A stretch of 64,000 nt of DNA from Heterotrichella gracilis (lineage: Eukaryota; Sar; Xanthophyceae; Tribonematales; Xanthonemataceae). Positions 1-10,900 of the stretch are shown piece by piece. The stretch is from NCBI GenBank assembly GCA_032358255.1, contig JAULBX010011100.1, positions 270,294 to 334,293 on the forward strand, written 5' to 3'. Within the stretch, counting starts at the first letter, position 1. Every line of letters starts with the position of its first letter. The notes under the pieces were generated by a model that saw nothing but the letters and a program-made list of their open reading frames with translations, made no database searches and was not told the DNA's origin. A program made the translations under genes and the position numbers.

Positions 1-262
1 AAATGAAATTGGACACATATTTTATTTAACCCATAATTGGACCAAGAACCCCCTGCAAAACACTGTTGGGTGGGTTTTGGAGTGGAAACTAGCTGAAGTA
101 CCGCAGGGAAGCACCATTAACAAATACATTATAATATGTACGATTGGGACTCATGCAGCGCGATGGCCACCGCGATTTGGACCAACCTGTCGGGCCATCT
201 CACTCTGCATGATTCTTCTGAACTATCTACATCGTCCTTGGCGCAATTTTGTCAACATAACG

Positions 263-2142
263 TCACGAGAACGGGAATGCAACGTTGGTGTAATGTAGCA
301 AATAGAGGTAGGAGGCCAGCACGTACAAAAATGAACCAAAACCATAGCCAATGCTTTCCTGGAGCAAGTATGCATGTGCAGGCACAATGTCTTGAAGGAA
401 AAGAAACATGCCACTCATCGTAAAGCCGATGCTGCCCCAAAAATAGCACAGGGCACCCCAGAAAGCCAGACTTCTCCTTTGCATAGCAGTCAGGGGCACC
501 AAACCTGCACAGGGTGGGGGTTTTATTATCTGCTCTGGTCTCTGCTGCTTCGCCAGACCAACAGGCATGCGCTTTGAAGGCAATTCGACAAATGATCATG
601 CACTGACCACCTGCAGGACATAGAGTTGAATGTGCAATGCAAATGCATCAATAATGCACAGGTCAATCGCCGCACCTCTCCAGTAGCTGCCGGTGCCATC
701 CACAATGTACAGATAGAACCCTAGAAGGAACCCTACACCACACCACAGGTACTGCGCCCACACCATCCATCTGGTGAGGGCTCCAGAGGCGCTGTCAGCA
801 ATGCTCAACACCACCTGGGTGGTTTGCCCAACCAACAAGGCCACCGCACCCGAGAAGCAGCACAGCGCACCCCACCAAGGCAGCTTGCGAGGATGGACAC
901 CAAACCACTGGTACCTGCAAAAGCCGATGCTTGTGTGAACAGTGTGCAGATGCCAGCAACCACACAGTGATGAGGACGACAACAGAAAAGAGAGGAATCG
1001 AAGACAAAGGCCAAAGGCGTACACAGGGCAGCATAGCACAACAATATTTCACTTGCCGTGGAGTACTGTGCGGGCAAATTTCATGCGTTATTTACAGCCT
1101 TGTTTATACACTATTACGCCCGTAACACAGCAATTATTCATACACTTTTCACGGTAAAAGCCATTACTTCGCACTGCGACTGCTTCATGTGCATGATGAA
1201 AAGGCTTGCCTGGGTTTCTGCCCCATCCGCCCATTTTGATGCCACATCTTCAAAAGTGCATTGTAATCTGAGTTGACTGCCTCTGGTATCATGAGGCCGC
1301 AGGAAGGTATAAAGAACACCAGTGTGGCAAGCAAGGAGGGATACACTACCAGGAGATTGTATCTGCAGAACCACCCCCTGGAATCTTGGTATACCTGCCA
1401 CAGTCCACACACATTGAGACAAATAGTGAATGGACGCATGGTGATAAGACAGATAGTGAATCGGAAACAGAGCACCAGACTTGCTGAGCATTAAGCAATC
1501 AACAGCTCACCAGCCAAATTAGCTTCATGATACGCTGCATGCAACATGTGCTGCATACAAAGCTGTTTAACAATACACTCCAAGTGACGTCATGCCAAAC
1601 CTACCCATGGGAGCACTTCTACGATCCCCGCGTACAAGTAGATTGTGGATCCCAACAAGAAAGCGTAAACGATCCAAAACGAGATGGCATGATGGACCTC
1701 AGTGTAGCACCTGCAAACAAATCAGACTACAATTGGCAATGAAGCATGGGGGGCATCAGGAGGACTGTAATATATCACTGGGTAATATATTACAGTCTTC
1801 CTGGTGGTATCTTCACAAATCAGTGATTTTGGACGATCGGTAATAACATTTCATGGCCTGTCAACATCGACGCTGGCTGCATCACACATGGGAAACTGGT
1901 AGCAATGAAAAGAAGCAAAAGCACCATCACCATATAAGCAAAGGGCGATGATACCCAATTACTCCTAGAATCTCAGCTTGCGTGCATGCTTGCAATGAAG
2001 GGTACCTGCTGGGTTGCAGCCACATCCACCAGTCAAAATCGCGAAAGGAGGGCTTGGGTAGTGCAACCTCCAGGCTTGATCGAGGCCCGTGGTGAAGAGG
2101 TTCAAAGGATCGGGCTGAGTCCAGTGTGCGCTCAAAGGGCAT
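263..2142 (-). CDS. six-span membrane protein, possibly YrhK-like
   Basis: Five exons join in phase: 2142-2006, 1710-1605, 1394-1246, 914-676 and 504-263, giving about 290 aa. About six hydrophobic stretches are visible, including ISFWIVYAFLLGSTIYLYAG, LLVVYPSLLATLVFFI, a segment around WWGALCCFSGAVALLVG, one around YLWCGVGFLLGFYLYIV, and a final pair around FWGALCYFWGSIGFTMSG and GSFLYVLASYLYLLHY. The repeated 'WGALC-F-G' helix suggests an internally duplicated hairpin. The GS-LF/LY helix style resembles YrhK-domain membrane proteins, but that is an impression, not an assignment. It probably lies in a membrane; the function is unknown. The donor of the third exon (GTGGCA) is weak. A hydrophobic frame at about 1880-1945 (-), with an in-phase acceptor but no good donor, may be an alternative exon. 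The start Met at 2142 is the first in the frame. Confidence 0.5.
1754..1806. repeat. intronic near-perfect hairpin
   Basis: Arms 1754-1775 and 1785-1806 are reverse complements with two G-T positions, around a 9-nt loop. The 13-bp core (1763-1775 with 1785-1797) is perfect. It lies in the first intron of the six-span membrane protein gene. It could be a foldback element or a small-RNA hairpin; nothing else marks its function. Confidence 0.7.
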
Positions 2143-3585
2143 ACAACAGGCATGGCCATCTTGTGCTACACCTGCCGTCCAAAGGAAGCCATTGTGCTAT
2201 ATTTGAATATTGTTATCGCCTTATTTAGATCGCTACTTGTCAGCACGATGCAACAGTCCTACGCATACCGTTCTTTTCTGAGTGTTCCACGTCCCCTGAT
2301 GAGCTCCATTGTTTTTGAGACCGTGTGAGCTTGGCAGCAGAGCCCGGTTCATTGCCCCGCAAACTGCGTCTTGCTCCCACCGCTTTTGAGGATGCATAGC
2401 GCAGTTTAGGGTGAACCCTGGATGAAGTATCTCGAGTAAAAACTCTTATCTAGCAAGCAAATACCACGAAGATTGGGCTATTACAGCTGCAACAGGAGGA
2501 TATCGTACACAACGGACAGTTACCAAAGTTGCTAGCTACTTACCTGAGCAAGGACTGCCGCTCGCCGTGGAAAGCTGAAGGCAAATTACTCTGCAGTTGG
2601 ATGGCAACATTCAGTGACATGATCATTCCTAGGTATCAGCACATCTATACCTGACGGGCAACTTGTCTACGCATACCAGGACAGGCGTTTGTTGGCCAGG
2701 TGTACACCCATGGCATGCCAACACATGCCCTGTTGACCCAGATCAACGCCTTGGCACAGTCATGAACCTCAATACGCTCCTAACAATTCACCTGCGTCTG
2801 GAGTTCTATATCGCCTGGCTCGCTGTCTGTGCTGTCTTCTGAACTGCCTGACATTGCTCCTGGTATAACTTTGGCTACCGCATCTTGAAAAACAATGCCC
2901 TTGCGCCCAGGATGAACTTGCTGGCAAAATTAAGACTTCAGGAGATGCAGATGGTTCTGTACAACCTTCATACACGGCCTGGAAGGTCTCAACCGCATTT
3001 GTAGACTTTTGCATGCATGCATTCAGCACAATGCATGCATATTCGTTTGCCGAACAGACGTGAATGCACCTCAGACTAACAGTGTGGCGCTATATCAGAA
3101 TTCGAAAATGCGAGAAAATTGAAAGGTTGAGACGTGCATGCTCTCGTAACACAGATACCACGACCAAAATCTGCAGACCGTTTGAAACGGCTTAAACGCA
3201 GAAGTGGGTGCCCACAATAACGTTATTGTGGCGTGGCACGACTAAGTGTAGTCGCTGGACGTGTTGTCGGTGTTTTTTGAACTTCAAGTTGAAGCCTTTG
3301 CAAATTGGCTGGCGAATTTCCAGTGAACTTTGCAGGACCTGACCAACACCTGGGCTTTGTGGGCACTGGGAGTTTTGGGCAGCTATCGGGAACCCAGTTG
3401 GTTTGGACGAAACTTGCTCGCAACTCTCCACAGGTCTTAGCTTATACCACAAGCAACATCGGCCAGACATCGTGGCTGAAGTTTGTCAATAACTCCCCAT
3501 CGCGTGCTGTTCTGTGTTGCCGGTGCAGTCATCGCCCTGTAGACCATAGACCTTCACTCCAGAAGCTGCACACCAGCACGACACC
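2143..3585. other. intergenic stretch, no supported gene
   Basis: This separates two divergent genes and so must hold both promoters. No open frame in it looks like protein. The one structured site is a perfect 20-bp palindrome at 3212-3231. Confidence 0.5.
3212..3231. repeat. perfect 20-bp palindrome
   Basis: CCACAATAAC is followed directly by its reverse complement, about 355 bp upstream of the BAP31-like start codon. Partial symmetry continues outward (GTGCC on the left, GGCAC on the right after a 4-bp offset). It could be a dimeric factor site or a cruciform-prone sequence; the role is unknown. Confidence 0.7.
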
Positions 3586-5544
3586 ATGTCTGCCTGGAAA
3601 GTGATCGTGCAGGCATGTTTTCCTCCGCCTGTTATCTTTCTGGGCCTGCTGTTGCTACCACTTCCAAGGTAAACCTCCGGGAATATGTATGCATGTGTAC
3701 TGAAGTGGCCAATCCAGGAAGCTGGTAGGCTGGGACTGCAGCTGCTAAGTGCCCACACCTTTTTTCACAGACCCCCTTCCTTGCCTTTGAACCATGGCAC
3801 TCTGTGTTGTGGCTCGGTGCTACTGGGCTCGTGGTATGCACGAGAGCTTACTGGTGAAAGTGCGCCTGCAGGAAGATGGAGCATGGGGTGATGAAGATGG
3901 TGAACACCGGCCTTGAACTCAGAATATGTGAGCACTCTGACACTACTTACTGTGCTGTGTCAAGTTGCTGGATTCCATTTCAGTCTGAGCGTTGATTGGC
4001 ACGCCCTGCACTGAGGCTGGTTGTCTTTTGCAGTGGGCCAGTTCAAGCTTCTCTACGTGATGCTGGCGCTCACGGGATACGCGTTTCTGGGTAGGTTTAC
4101 TTGCTTTGTTCTGTTTGTGTCTAGGCAAACGGAGATTGCTTTTCACTGCATCTGCACTGTGCGGCAAGGGTGGCTGTTCAGTGTGCCCACCTGGCCAGCA
4201 TGCCCACCTGCAAATATGCACGCTGTTTCTTAGCTGACCAGTGTGGCTCCATCTGCAGCAAGCGCAAGGCAAACTGCAATTTTGGGCGCCAAGTCGCTGG
4301 ACATCATTGAGGCAAGCCCCAATGTCCACATCGGGGTCTTGGCCAAGAAGTGGCGTGCGGAGAGGAATTTCTGGATTTCTGGCTTTTGCTTCGCAATGTG
4401 GATGTAAGTCAGGGATTTGAAATGGAGGCTGCACCATAATGGGAATTAAGACTTTGGCAGACCATGTCTTAGTTATTTGAGGATTCGTGATTAGGAGATT
4501 ATATGGACATCAGCGTTCTTTGTATGCATTGCTGGTGTCAACAGAATGGGCTTTTATAGATTTTGTACATGTTTGCGCCACCGCAGAATGCATGCATTCT
4601 TCATTCATGAATATTGTGCATGTGGCGCAAAGACGTACGGCATGTATAAGTGTCTTGGGGGTGCAGCTGGAGATGGTTCCAAATGCCAACATTGTAACCT
4701 GATCTTGCTGGCCGTGTAACGGGTGAACAAATAAAACCTACGTAATGGTTTATACGCAGAAGGTGGGTCGGTCTGACGGTGTTGTCCACATTTGCACAGG
4801 ATTCTGGCTGGGGTGTACAACATCGTGAAGAAGAAGATGGAGCTGGAGGACCGAGTGGGCATGCTGGAACACGTACGTGGCAGATACACTTGCTCGACTG
4901 TGCAGTGCGGCGCATGGATGCGTAAACGTTGCATGCACAGACACGGCATCGTGCACTTGCACTCTGGGGCATGCAACTGAGAGTGCAATGCTATTCTTGT
5001 TTCTTGCACCTTACTTGGTTTACTTGCAATCTGGGGCATGCACAGATGGCAGTGCTATTTTGGTGTCTTGTAAATTACTTGTCTGTAGCAGCAATGGCGT
5101 CACCCATGTGCTAGGGGAAATGATTGCATTGCAGTTGTCTTCATATGAATTATGGCATGATGCATGGCAATCTGTGATGCCATGATGCATTGGAACCTGT
5201 TACACCCAGGGTGGTCATGATGCTGCTTGTCCTCCTCCATGTGTATGGTGAAGCAACAGCATGTGGCATCCATGCAGGTGGTGCGCGGCGGCGAAGCCCC
5301 CACGCGGCCTGCCGCATCTGAAGGCAAGGCGCAGAAAGGCAAAGCCACAGGGGAGGGATTCCTGTCAAAGCTGACTTCAAGGAAGCCCGGTGTGTCCAAG
5401 CTGTCTGACACCGCCCACGAGGCAGACGCCGCTCCATCGGCGCCTCCGCTGCCGGTTGATGAGTCGCTGACTGGTGCGGAGAAGCAGGCGCTGCAGGAGG
5501 CGCTGGGCCAGCCGCTGGAAGGGACGATGAAGAAGGAGCCGTGA
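3586..5544 (+). CDS. BAP31-like ER membrane protein with KKXX tail
   Basis: Six exons (3586-3668, 3872-3927, 4034-4090, 4259-4403, 4800-4872, 5278-5544) join in phase to 226 aa. BAP29/31 family proteins are ER chaperone/sorting factors with three N-terminal membrane spans and a cytosolic tail. Visible here: span 1 around VIFLGLLLLPLPR, span 2 around QFKLLYVMLALTGYAFLG, then KKWRAERNFWISGF. The last matches the family's RNFWI/RNLYI segment and leads into span 3 and KKKMELEDRVGMLEH. The tail (from about residue 139) is charged and Ala/Pro-rich and shorter than the coiled coil of animal BAP31. It ends KKEP-stop, a classical KKXX ER-retrieval signal. The ATG at 3586 is chosen because it starts directly before span 1. 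The family call rests on architecture and the RNFWI segment. Confidence 0.75.
4955..5070. repeat. two-copy direct repeat in BAP31-like intron
   Basis: A block beginning ACTTGCA-TCTGGGGCATGCA at 4955 recurs at 5022 (period 67 bp, about 50 bp each, diverged). It lies inside the last intron and has no coding content. Confidence 0.65.
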
Positions 5545-7908
5545 ATGATTTTGGTGGATTGAAAGGGGGGATTGCCGCCTTTGCATCGGAACGATGCAGG
5601 TTGGTCAAGCATGCAAGGGATGTGATGAGGTGTAACCTTTGCCTAGGGCTGAACGATTACATTGTGCAGGTTGTCATTGCACAGCCATTTGATGATCTGT
5701 GAATCATGATCATTCATTGATGGTGGTGGCGGCATTTAGGTTTGTATGTTGTTTTGAAACGATTTGTTTAGATACCTTTGCTGCAGCTGATTTCGATGTA
5801 TTTAGCGCTTGTTTAGTCGGTAATTGCTGGAGCAAGTTCTTTGTAGTGCTTTGGAATGAGCTGTGACTGTCTGCCCCATGTGCCTTCTGCCGACACCACT
5901 GGGCGCTGGCACAGTGCACACGGCGCACACACTGAATTGTTGTGACGTGCGTTACGCTGCTGGCATCACTCTTGGTGGGACTCATTGGCAAGTACAGTCG
6001 GTTTAAATGTGTGTCACTATGATACTTGAGCTGTTACACTGGGCTGTAATAAACCCCAATTCGAGTTCAAAAATGGAACGCAGTTGCTCTGGCATGTGTC
6101 GCATCAGTTGCTGTTAAATGCTTTGCACAGCAGATCATGTATATACTCTGGACACTTCTGCAACTGAGATTTGGGGCCTTTGTATGAAGCTATCTTTCAG
6201 TAAGCACTGTCTTCCAACTTGAGTTTATTCCTGTTCATCCTGCAACTCCTTTTGGAAGAGATCGCATAAGGGCGGGCGCTTATGTGGAGTTGCTTGGTGC
6301 AACTCCAGTCCTTTTGGCAAAGATATTGTAGGAGGTGACTCATACACTTGGGCATATGGGCTGACGCAGATTGAAGGTGATGTGTGTAACCCATGTCCTG
6401 TGTGCACAGCTGCTCCTCAGCTGGTGACACGTGGCCTGCTTATGGGCATGACCCGGCCCAGCTAACGATAGTTGAGGCTTTGCAGGCCAATAAAGTTGTT
6501 TCGCAAGACGCATACTCGCGACTAGCGCTAAACCTGCAAGAGATCTACACGGGAGAAGCTCGGCTTCAACCTCAAATACCGCACCAGTGACTTGATTCAT
6601 ACTGCAAGCTGGTATCATGTGTCAATCCAAGGTATGGGCAGAGTAGCACGCTGCATTCCTATCCTTTCCGGGACGTGTATTGGGCTCACAAAATCAATAA
6701 CACTGGCTGCAATGGTTATACATGCGCGAGCCGTTTGTCCAGGTTGCACCGAATCACGGCATTGCGGCATGACAGTTTGGGCCACGAGCACCCCCACGTG
6801 CTTCAAGTTCATTGTTTTTACTGCTCGAGCAATGCTCGTTCAAGCAAAGCTTTTGACCCCAACTAGTTCTTCTGTCGATATGTCATATACGTTCAGTCAG
6901 GCACCTACCTCACAGTGGGCGGATAACAGGCGAGTGGCAAGGACCGGATAAGGTCCAAACCCGCATAGCCATACAACGCGTTGAGGTGTGCTCAGAATAA
7001 ATTGCCATCGCTGCTTGGTGGCTGATATTCCTTTTCTTCGGGTTATTAAAGCCCACAAAGCAATATACATGCCCTTTTCTCGGCCATTTTTGCATGCTTG
7101 CGTGGTGGCCTGACGGCGCTGGATCACAGCGATCTGGTTCGGGGTAACAGGGAGTTCACTTGCCACTGTGGTGAGTTGTAGCTAAGCTGCCAATTTTTGT
7201 GTCTTTTTAGCATTACTATAGTGTTTGGGCTGCCTCGTTGCTTTGCCACAACACCAGAATCTATTGGTGCCAACATTCAAACCCATGGGATCTGCTTGTG
7301 CGGATTGAACGTTGTGGACAGAGTTAAGCCTGGTGTCCCAAGAACATTAGCCTTCGAAAAAACCCAACCCAAACTCTAACCATGGTCGCCTGCAAACTTG
7401 GCGCCTAGCGAGCAGCAGCTGCCCTGGCGCTGCCCAGTAGAGCCACGTGATTGCACTCCACATTGCCTGCACAGCGAACACATGCCAGCTTGAACCGCCC
7501 CCACGAGAAGTGCTTAGCCGCAATAACTTTAGTTGCTGGTATCGTCGCTGCTATTCGCACCACTCCGCCTGGGTACGCACAGGCTCGAAGGAAAAATCGT
7601 GTAGTGAACTCATTGACAGCTCTGGGTATGGCACCCTGGTAGCGCCTATGTTAGTCTCGTGTGTGATGTTTGTTGTTTGTCTTATAGGAAACGGAGTTTT
7701 TTGGGTTTAAGCGAGCTGTTATGGATTTAAGCGAGCTGTCTTTTGTGCTGCCAGTGCCTACCACAAAAACGGCTGCACCCACCACCTAGGCACTCATGGC
7801 TGGCCCTGTGCAAATGCATGCTTAGCTGGCAGGTAACCTTGTCCAATTCATGGAGTGGGTACCCACCTTCACTCCCTCCTCAAGGTTTTTTGCTCCTCTC
7901 TGCAGACA
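5545..7908 (+). other. long intergenic stretch, no supported gene
   Basis: About 2.4 kb between two genes transcribed rightward. It would contain the 3' end of the BAP31-like transcript (a TGTAA, the usual green-algal poly(A) signal, lies at about 5631) and the promoter/5' leader of the amidohydrolase. An 89-codon minus-strand open frame (6897-7166) resembles nothing I know and lacks exon partners. Confidence 0.45.
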
Positions 7909-10900
7909 ATGAAGCGTGCCGGGGAGACCCGCGCTGTTCCATCCCACAAGCTACTGTTTGTGGATATCCTGCGCCTAGCCACCTTCAGTGCGGAGCATGG
8001 GGAGATAAACGAGGCAGCCTTGTATGTGGAGGGCAATGTCATCTCCTGGGTGGGGAAGACATCCGAGGTCCCGGAGGGTGAGGCCTGACTGCCTGCTTGA
8101 CACCCTGGCATGCCCTCCCATGCCACGCCCCCTGCTCTGCCCCCAGCCCTGGCTGCTATGCCCTAAAGCCTAGACCCTGCCACCTCGCGGGGTGTAGGTG
8201 CGGTACTCAGCTGCTTAGGCGGGTGCAGGGGCTACTCTTGCCTTGCCTTGTGGGCCACTCAGCCAACTCTAGACACAGCCAGCCCTAGTCACGGCCAAAG
8301 CTATTCATCACACGTGTGGCAAGCAACAGGTGTCATCGGGGTCCTTGATCAATGCCTTTCTTTAAACCCCCTAACTTCTGAAACCTGTCTCCTTGCTGCA
8401 GAGTACCGGGCGGCTGCAGACGAGGTGGTTTCCCTCAAGGGCAGGGTGGTGACGCCCGGGCTGGTCAACACGCACCACCACATGTTCCAGAGCCTCACCC
8501 GCTGCGTGGCACAGGTGACCCTCTCACAAGCATAACCTCCACAGTAATGCTGAAGCACCGTGTGTTGGTGTACATGACCAGTGTGTGCAAACCGTATGGA
8601 TTTGCTTGTTGCCGCGTCAGCATTTCGAGCACTTTCCTGCTTGACTTTGCATGACAAATTCAGATGGCGGCTGATGCTCGCTGCTGCCGCTGCAGGACTC
8701 GGAGCTGTTTGGATGGTTGACCACGCTTTACCCCGCGTGGGAGCAGTTGTCGGTGCGTGCTGAATGGCTCGACCCTACTGCTTGGATGTGACATGCAGAG
8801 GCATCACGATCTCCGCAGACAAAAGACAGCACGCTCATGCAGCAGGCCATTGGGGGATAATCATATGCCATCATGTGCCTTGTGCTGTTACCCCCCCACA
8901 ACGCCCCCACATGATTGCTCACTTGTTGCACCACCTTCTTTCGTCTAAAATTTCATTCATTATAAATTCCCGCACGCTCGCAGCGCAAAAAATCGTGTGG
9001 CGAGAGTAGAATGCATTGCTCGATTTTATGTAATTTTTTTCTAATTTATCACATCCATGCCAGGGCGAGGACGTGTATACTTCCTCCAAGCTGGCCATGG
9101 CTGAGCTCATCCTGTCGGGCTGCACATGCACCAGCGACCACCTGTACCTGTACCCAAACGACGTCACGCTGGACGACACGATACGCGCCGCACGCGACAT
9201 CGGCATGCGCTTCCACCCAACGCGCGGTGCGATGAGCCTGGGCCAGAGCAAAGGTGCGGGGCAGGAGCGGGGCACTGCTTAGGGTTTTTGGTTAAGGGTT
9301 CTGGGTTTAGGCTTCGGGGTTGAGCCTGGGCCAGAGCAACAGTGCGGGGCAGGGCACTGCTTAGGGTTTAGGTGCAAAGGTGCGGCGCGACCCCCACGTT
9401 GATGTAATGTTGATCACATGGAGGCTTTGATCATTTGCAATGGGGCAATCCTGTCGGCATTTAACGGGCTGATACATGCCGCAATCTCCAGGGGCACGTG
9501 AACATGAATATAATGTCACTGAGTGCCCCCCCTCCTGTCCAGAATTCAATTGCAAGTGCGTGCACAATCACGTGCAGCAAATGCCGCCATCTCTCCCCAC
9601 TTATTTCACTCACCTGCCGTCCCCCTCCATCAGGCGGCCTGCCCCCCAACAGCATCTGCAAGGACGAGCCCTCACCTTTGAACACCCCAAATCCCAAACC
9701 CTAAACCCTACATCATTTACAGGCGGCCTGCCCCCCAACAGCATCTGCGAGGAGGAGCCTCAACCCTAGAAAACCCTAACTCAAAACCCTGCACCTCAAA
9801 CCCTAAACCCTACTTCATTCCCATTGCAGGCGGCCTGCCCCCTGACAGCATCTGCGAGGAGGAGCCCGAGTGCCTGGAGGACATGCGCCGCTGCATCGAG
9901 GAGTTCCACGACCCCAAGCCCTTCTCGATGCTGCGCATGTCGCTGGCGCCCTGCGCGCCATTCTGCGTTACAGATGACCTCATGCGGGCCGCGGCCAAGC
10001 TGGCTCGCGAGTACCCCGGCGTGCGGCTGCACACGCACCTTGCTGAGAACCAAGAGGACATTGTGTATTCCAAGGAGTACTACGGCTGCCGGCCAGGGGA
10101 GTACATCAAGTGAGTGACATGGGGAGGGGGAGGGGTGTTGGGTTTCATGAAATAAGACGCGGGGGTTTGATATGTGTTTACCGGCATTGACACGTTGCCC
10201 TGGTGAGGATTGCGGGGATTGATGAAAAGGGGATGGGGGAGGAGGACCTTGAAAGATCCCACAACATGAGCTCAACAACAGGAATTGGGGGATGTCTGGA
10301 GGTTCTGGGGGGCGTGGTTGATACATTGGCAGGTTGAATTGGGTGGGGTTGGATATGGGTATCGCTGTGGGATACCGTTGGTAAGCACCGCGCTGGTGTG
10401 GTACATGCTGTTCTCCTGTTGCTTGTTGCTGATGAGAGCATGTGTTGTGCGCCAGGGGCGTGGGCTGGGACAAGGACGACTGCTGGTTTGCGCACTGCGT
10501 GATGCTGGACCACAAGGAGATGAAGGAGTTTGCAGCCAACGGCATCGGCATCGCGCACTGCCCCTCTTCCAACCTGCGGCTGGCGTCAGGTGCGCAGCAG
10601 CACAGATTCTTAATCCTAAAATCCTAGATGTGTACATGGCACCAGGTGTGCAGCCCAGACAGTGCTGTCACCCAGAATCATGTGCATGTTGCCTCCTGAC
10701 CCACGCTTTGCCCCTGTCCTGCCAGTCGAATGTGCATGCGCATTGCACCTGTTGCTGTGGCATCAAATCGCGTGTGCCCTACCGTGATCGGGCACTGCAA
10801 GGACGGTCAGCGTCCCCAAGTGACAAGCTAGTCATGACCTGCTAACATGCAACACTTGTGCTGATTGCCACCTGGCCCCGCAGGCATCTGCCCTGTGCGA

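Noticed and set aside
1880-1970. Hydrophobic minus-strand frame (FAYMVMVLLLLFIATSF)
   Set aside because: The acceptor is in phase, but no consensus donor restores the frame of the next exon; mentioned only as an alternative exon.
3771-3871. Plus-strand frames between BAP31-like exons 1 and 2 (TPFLAFEPWH...)
   Set aside because: Including them needs a 37-nt intron or breaks phase; exon 1 joins directly to 3872 in phase and gives the family sequence.
6897-7166. 89-codon minus-strand open frame
   Set aside because: No recognisable motif, no splice-compatible partners; kept only as a note in the spacer.
9796-10572. 258-codon minus-strand open frame
   Set aside because: Antisense shadow of GC-rich amidohydrolase exons 5 and 6; no domain, and it crosses their splice sites.
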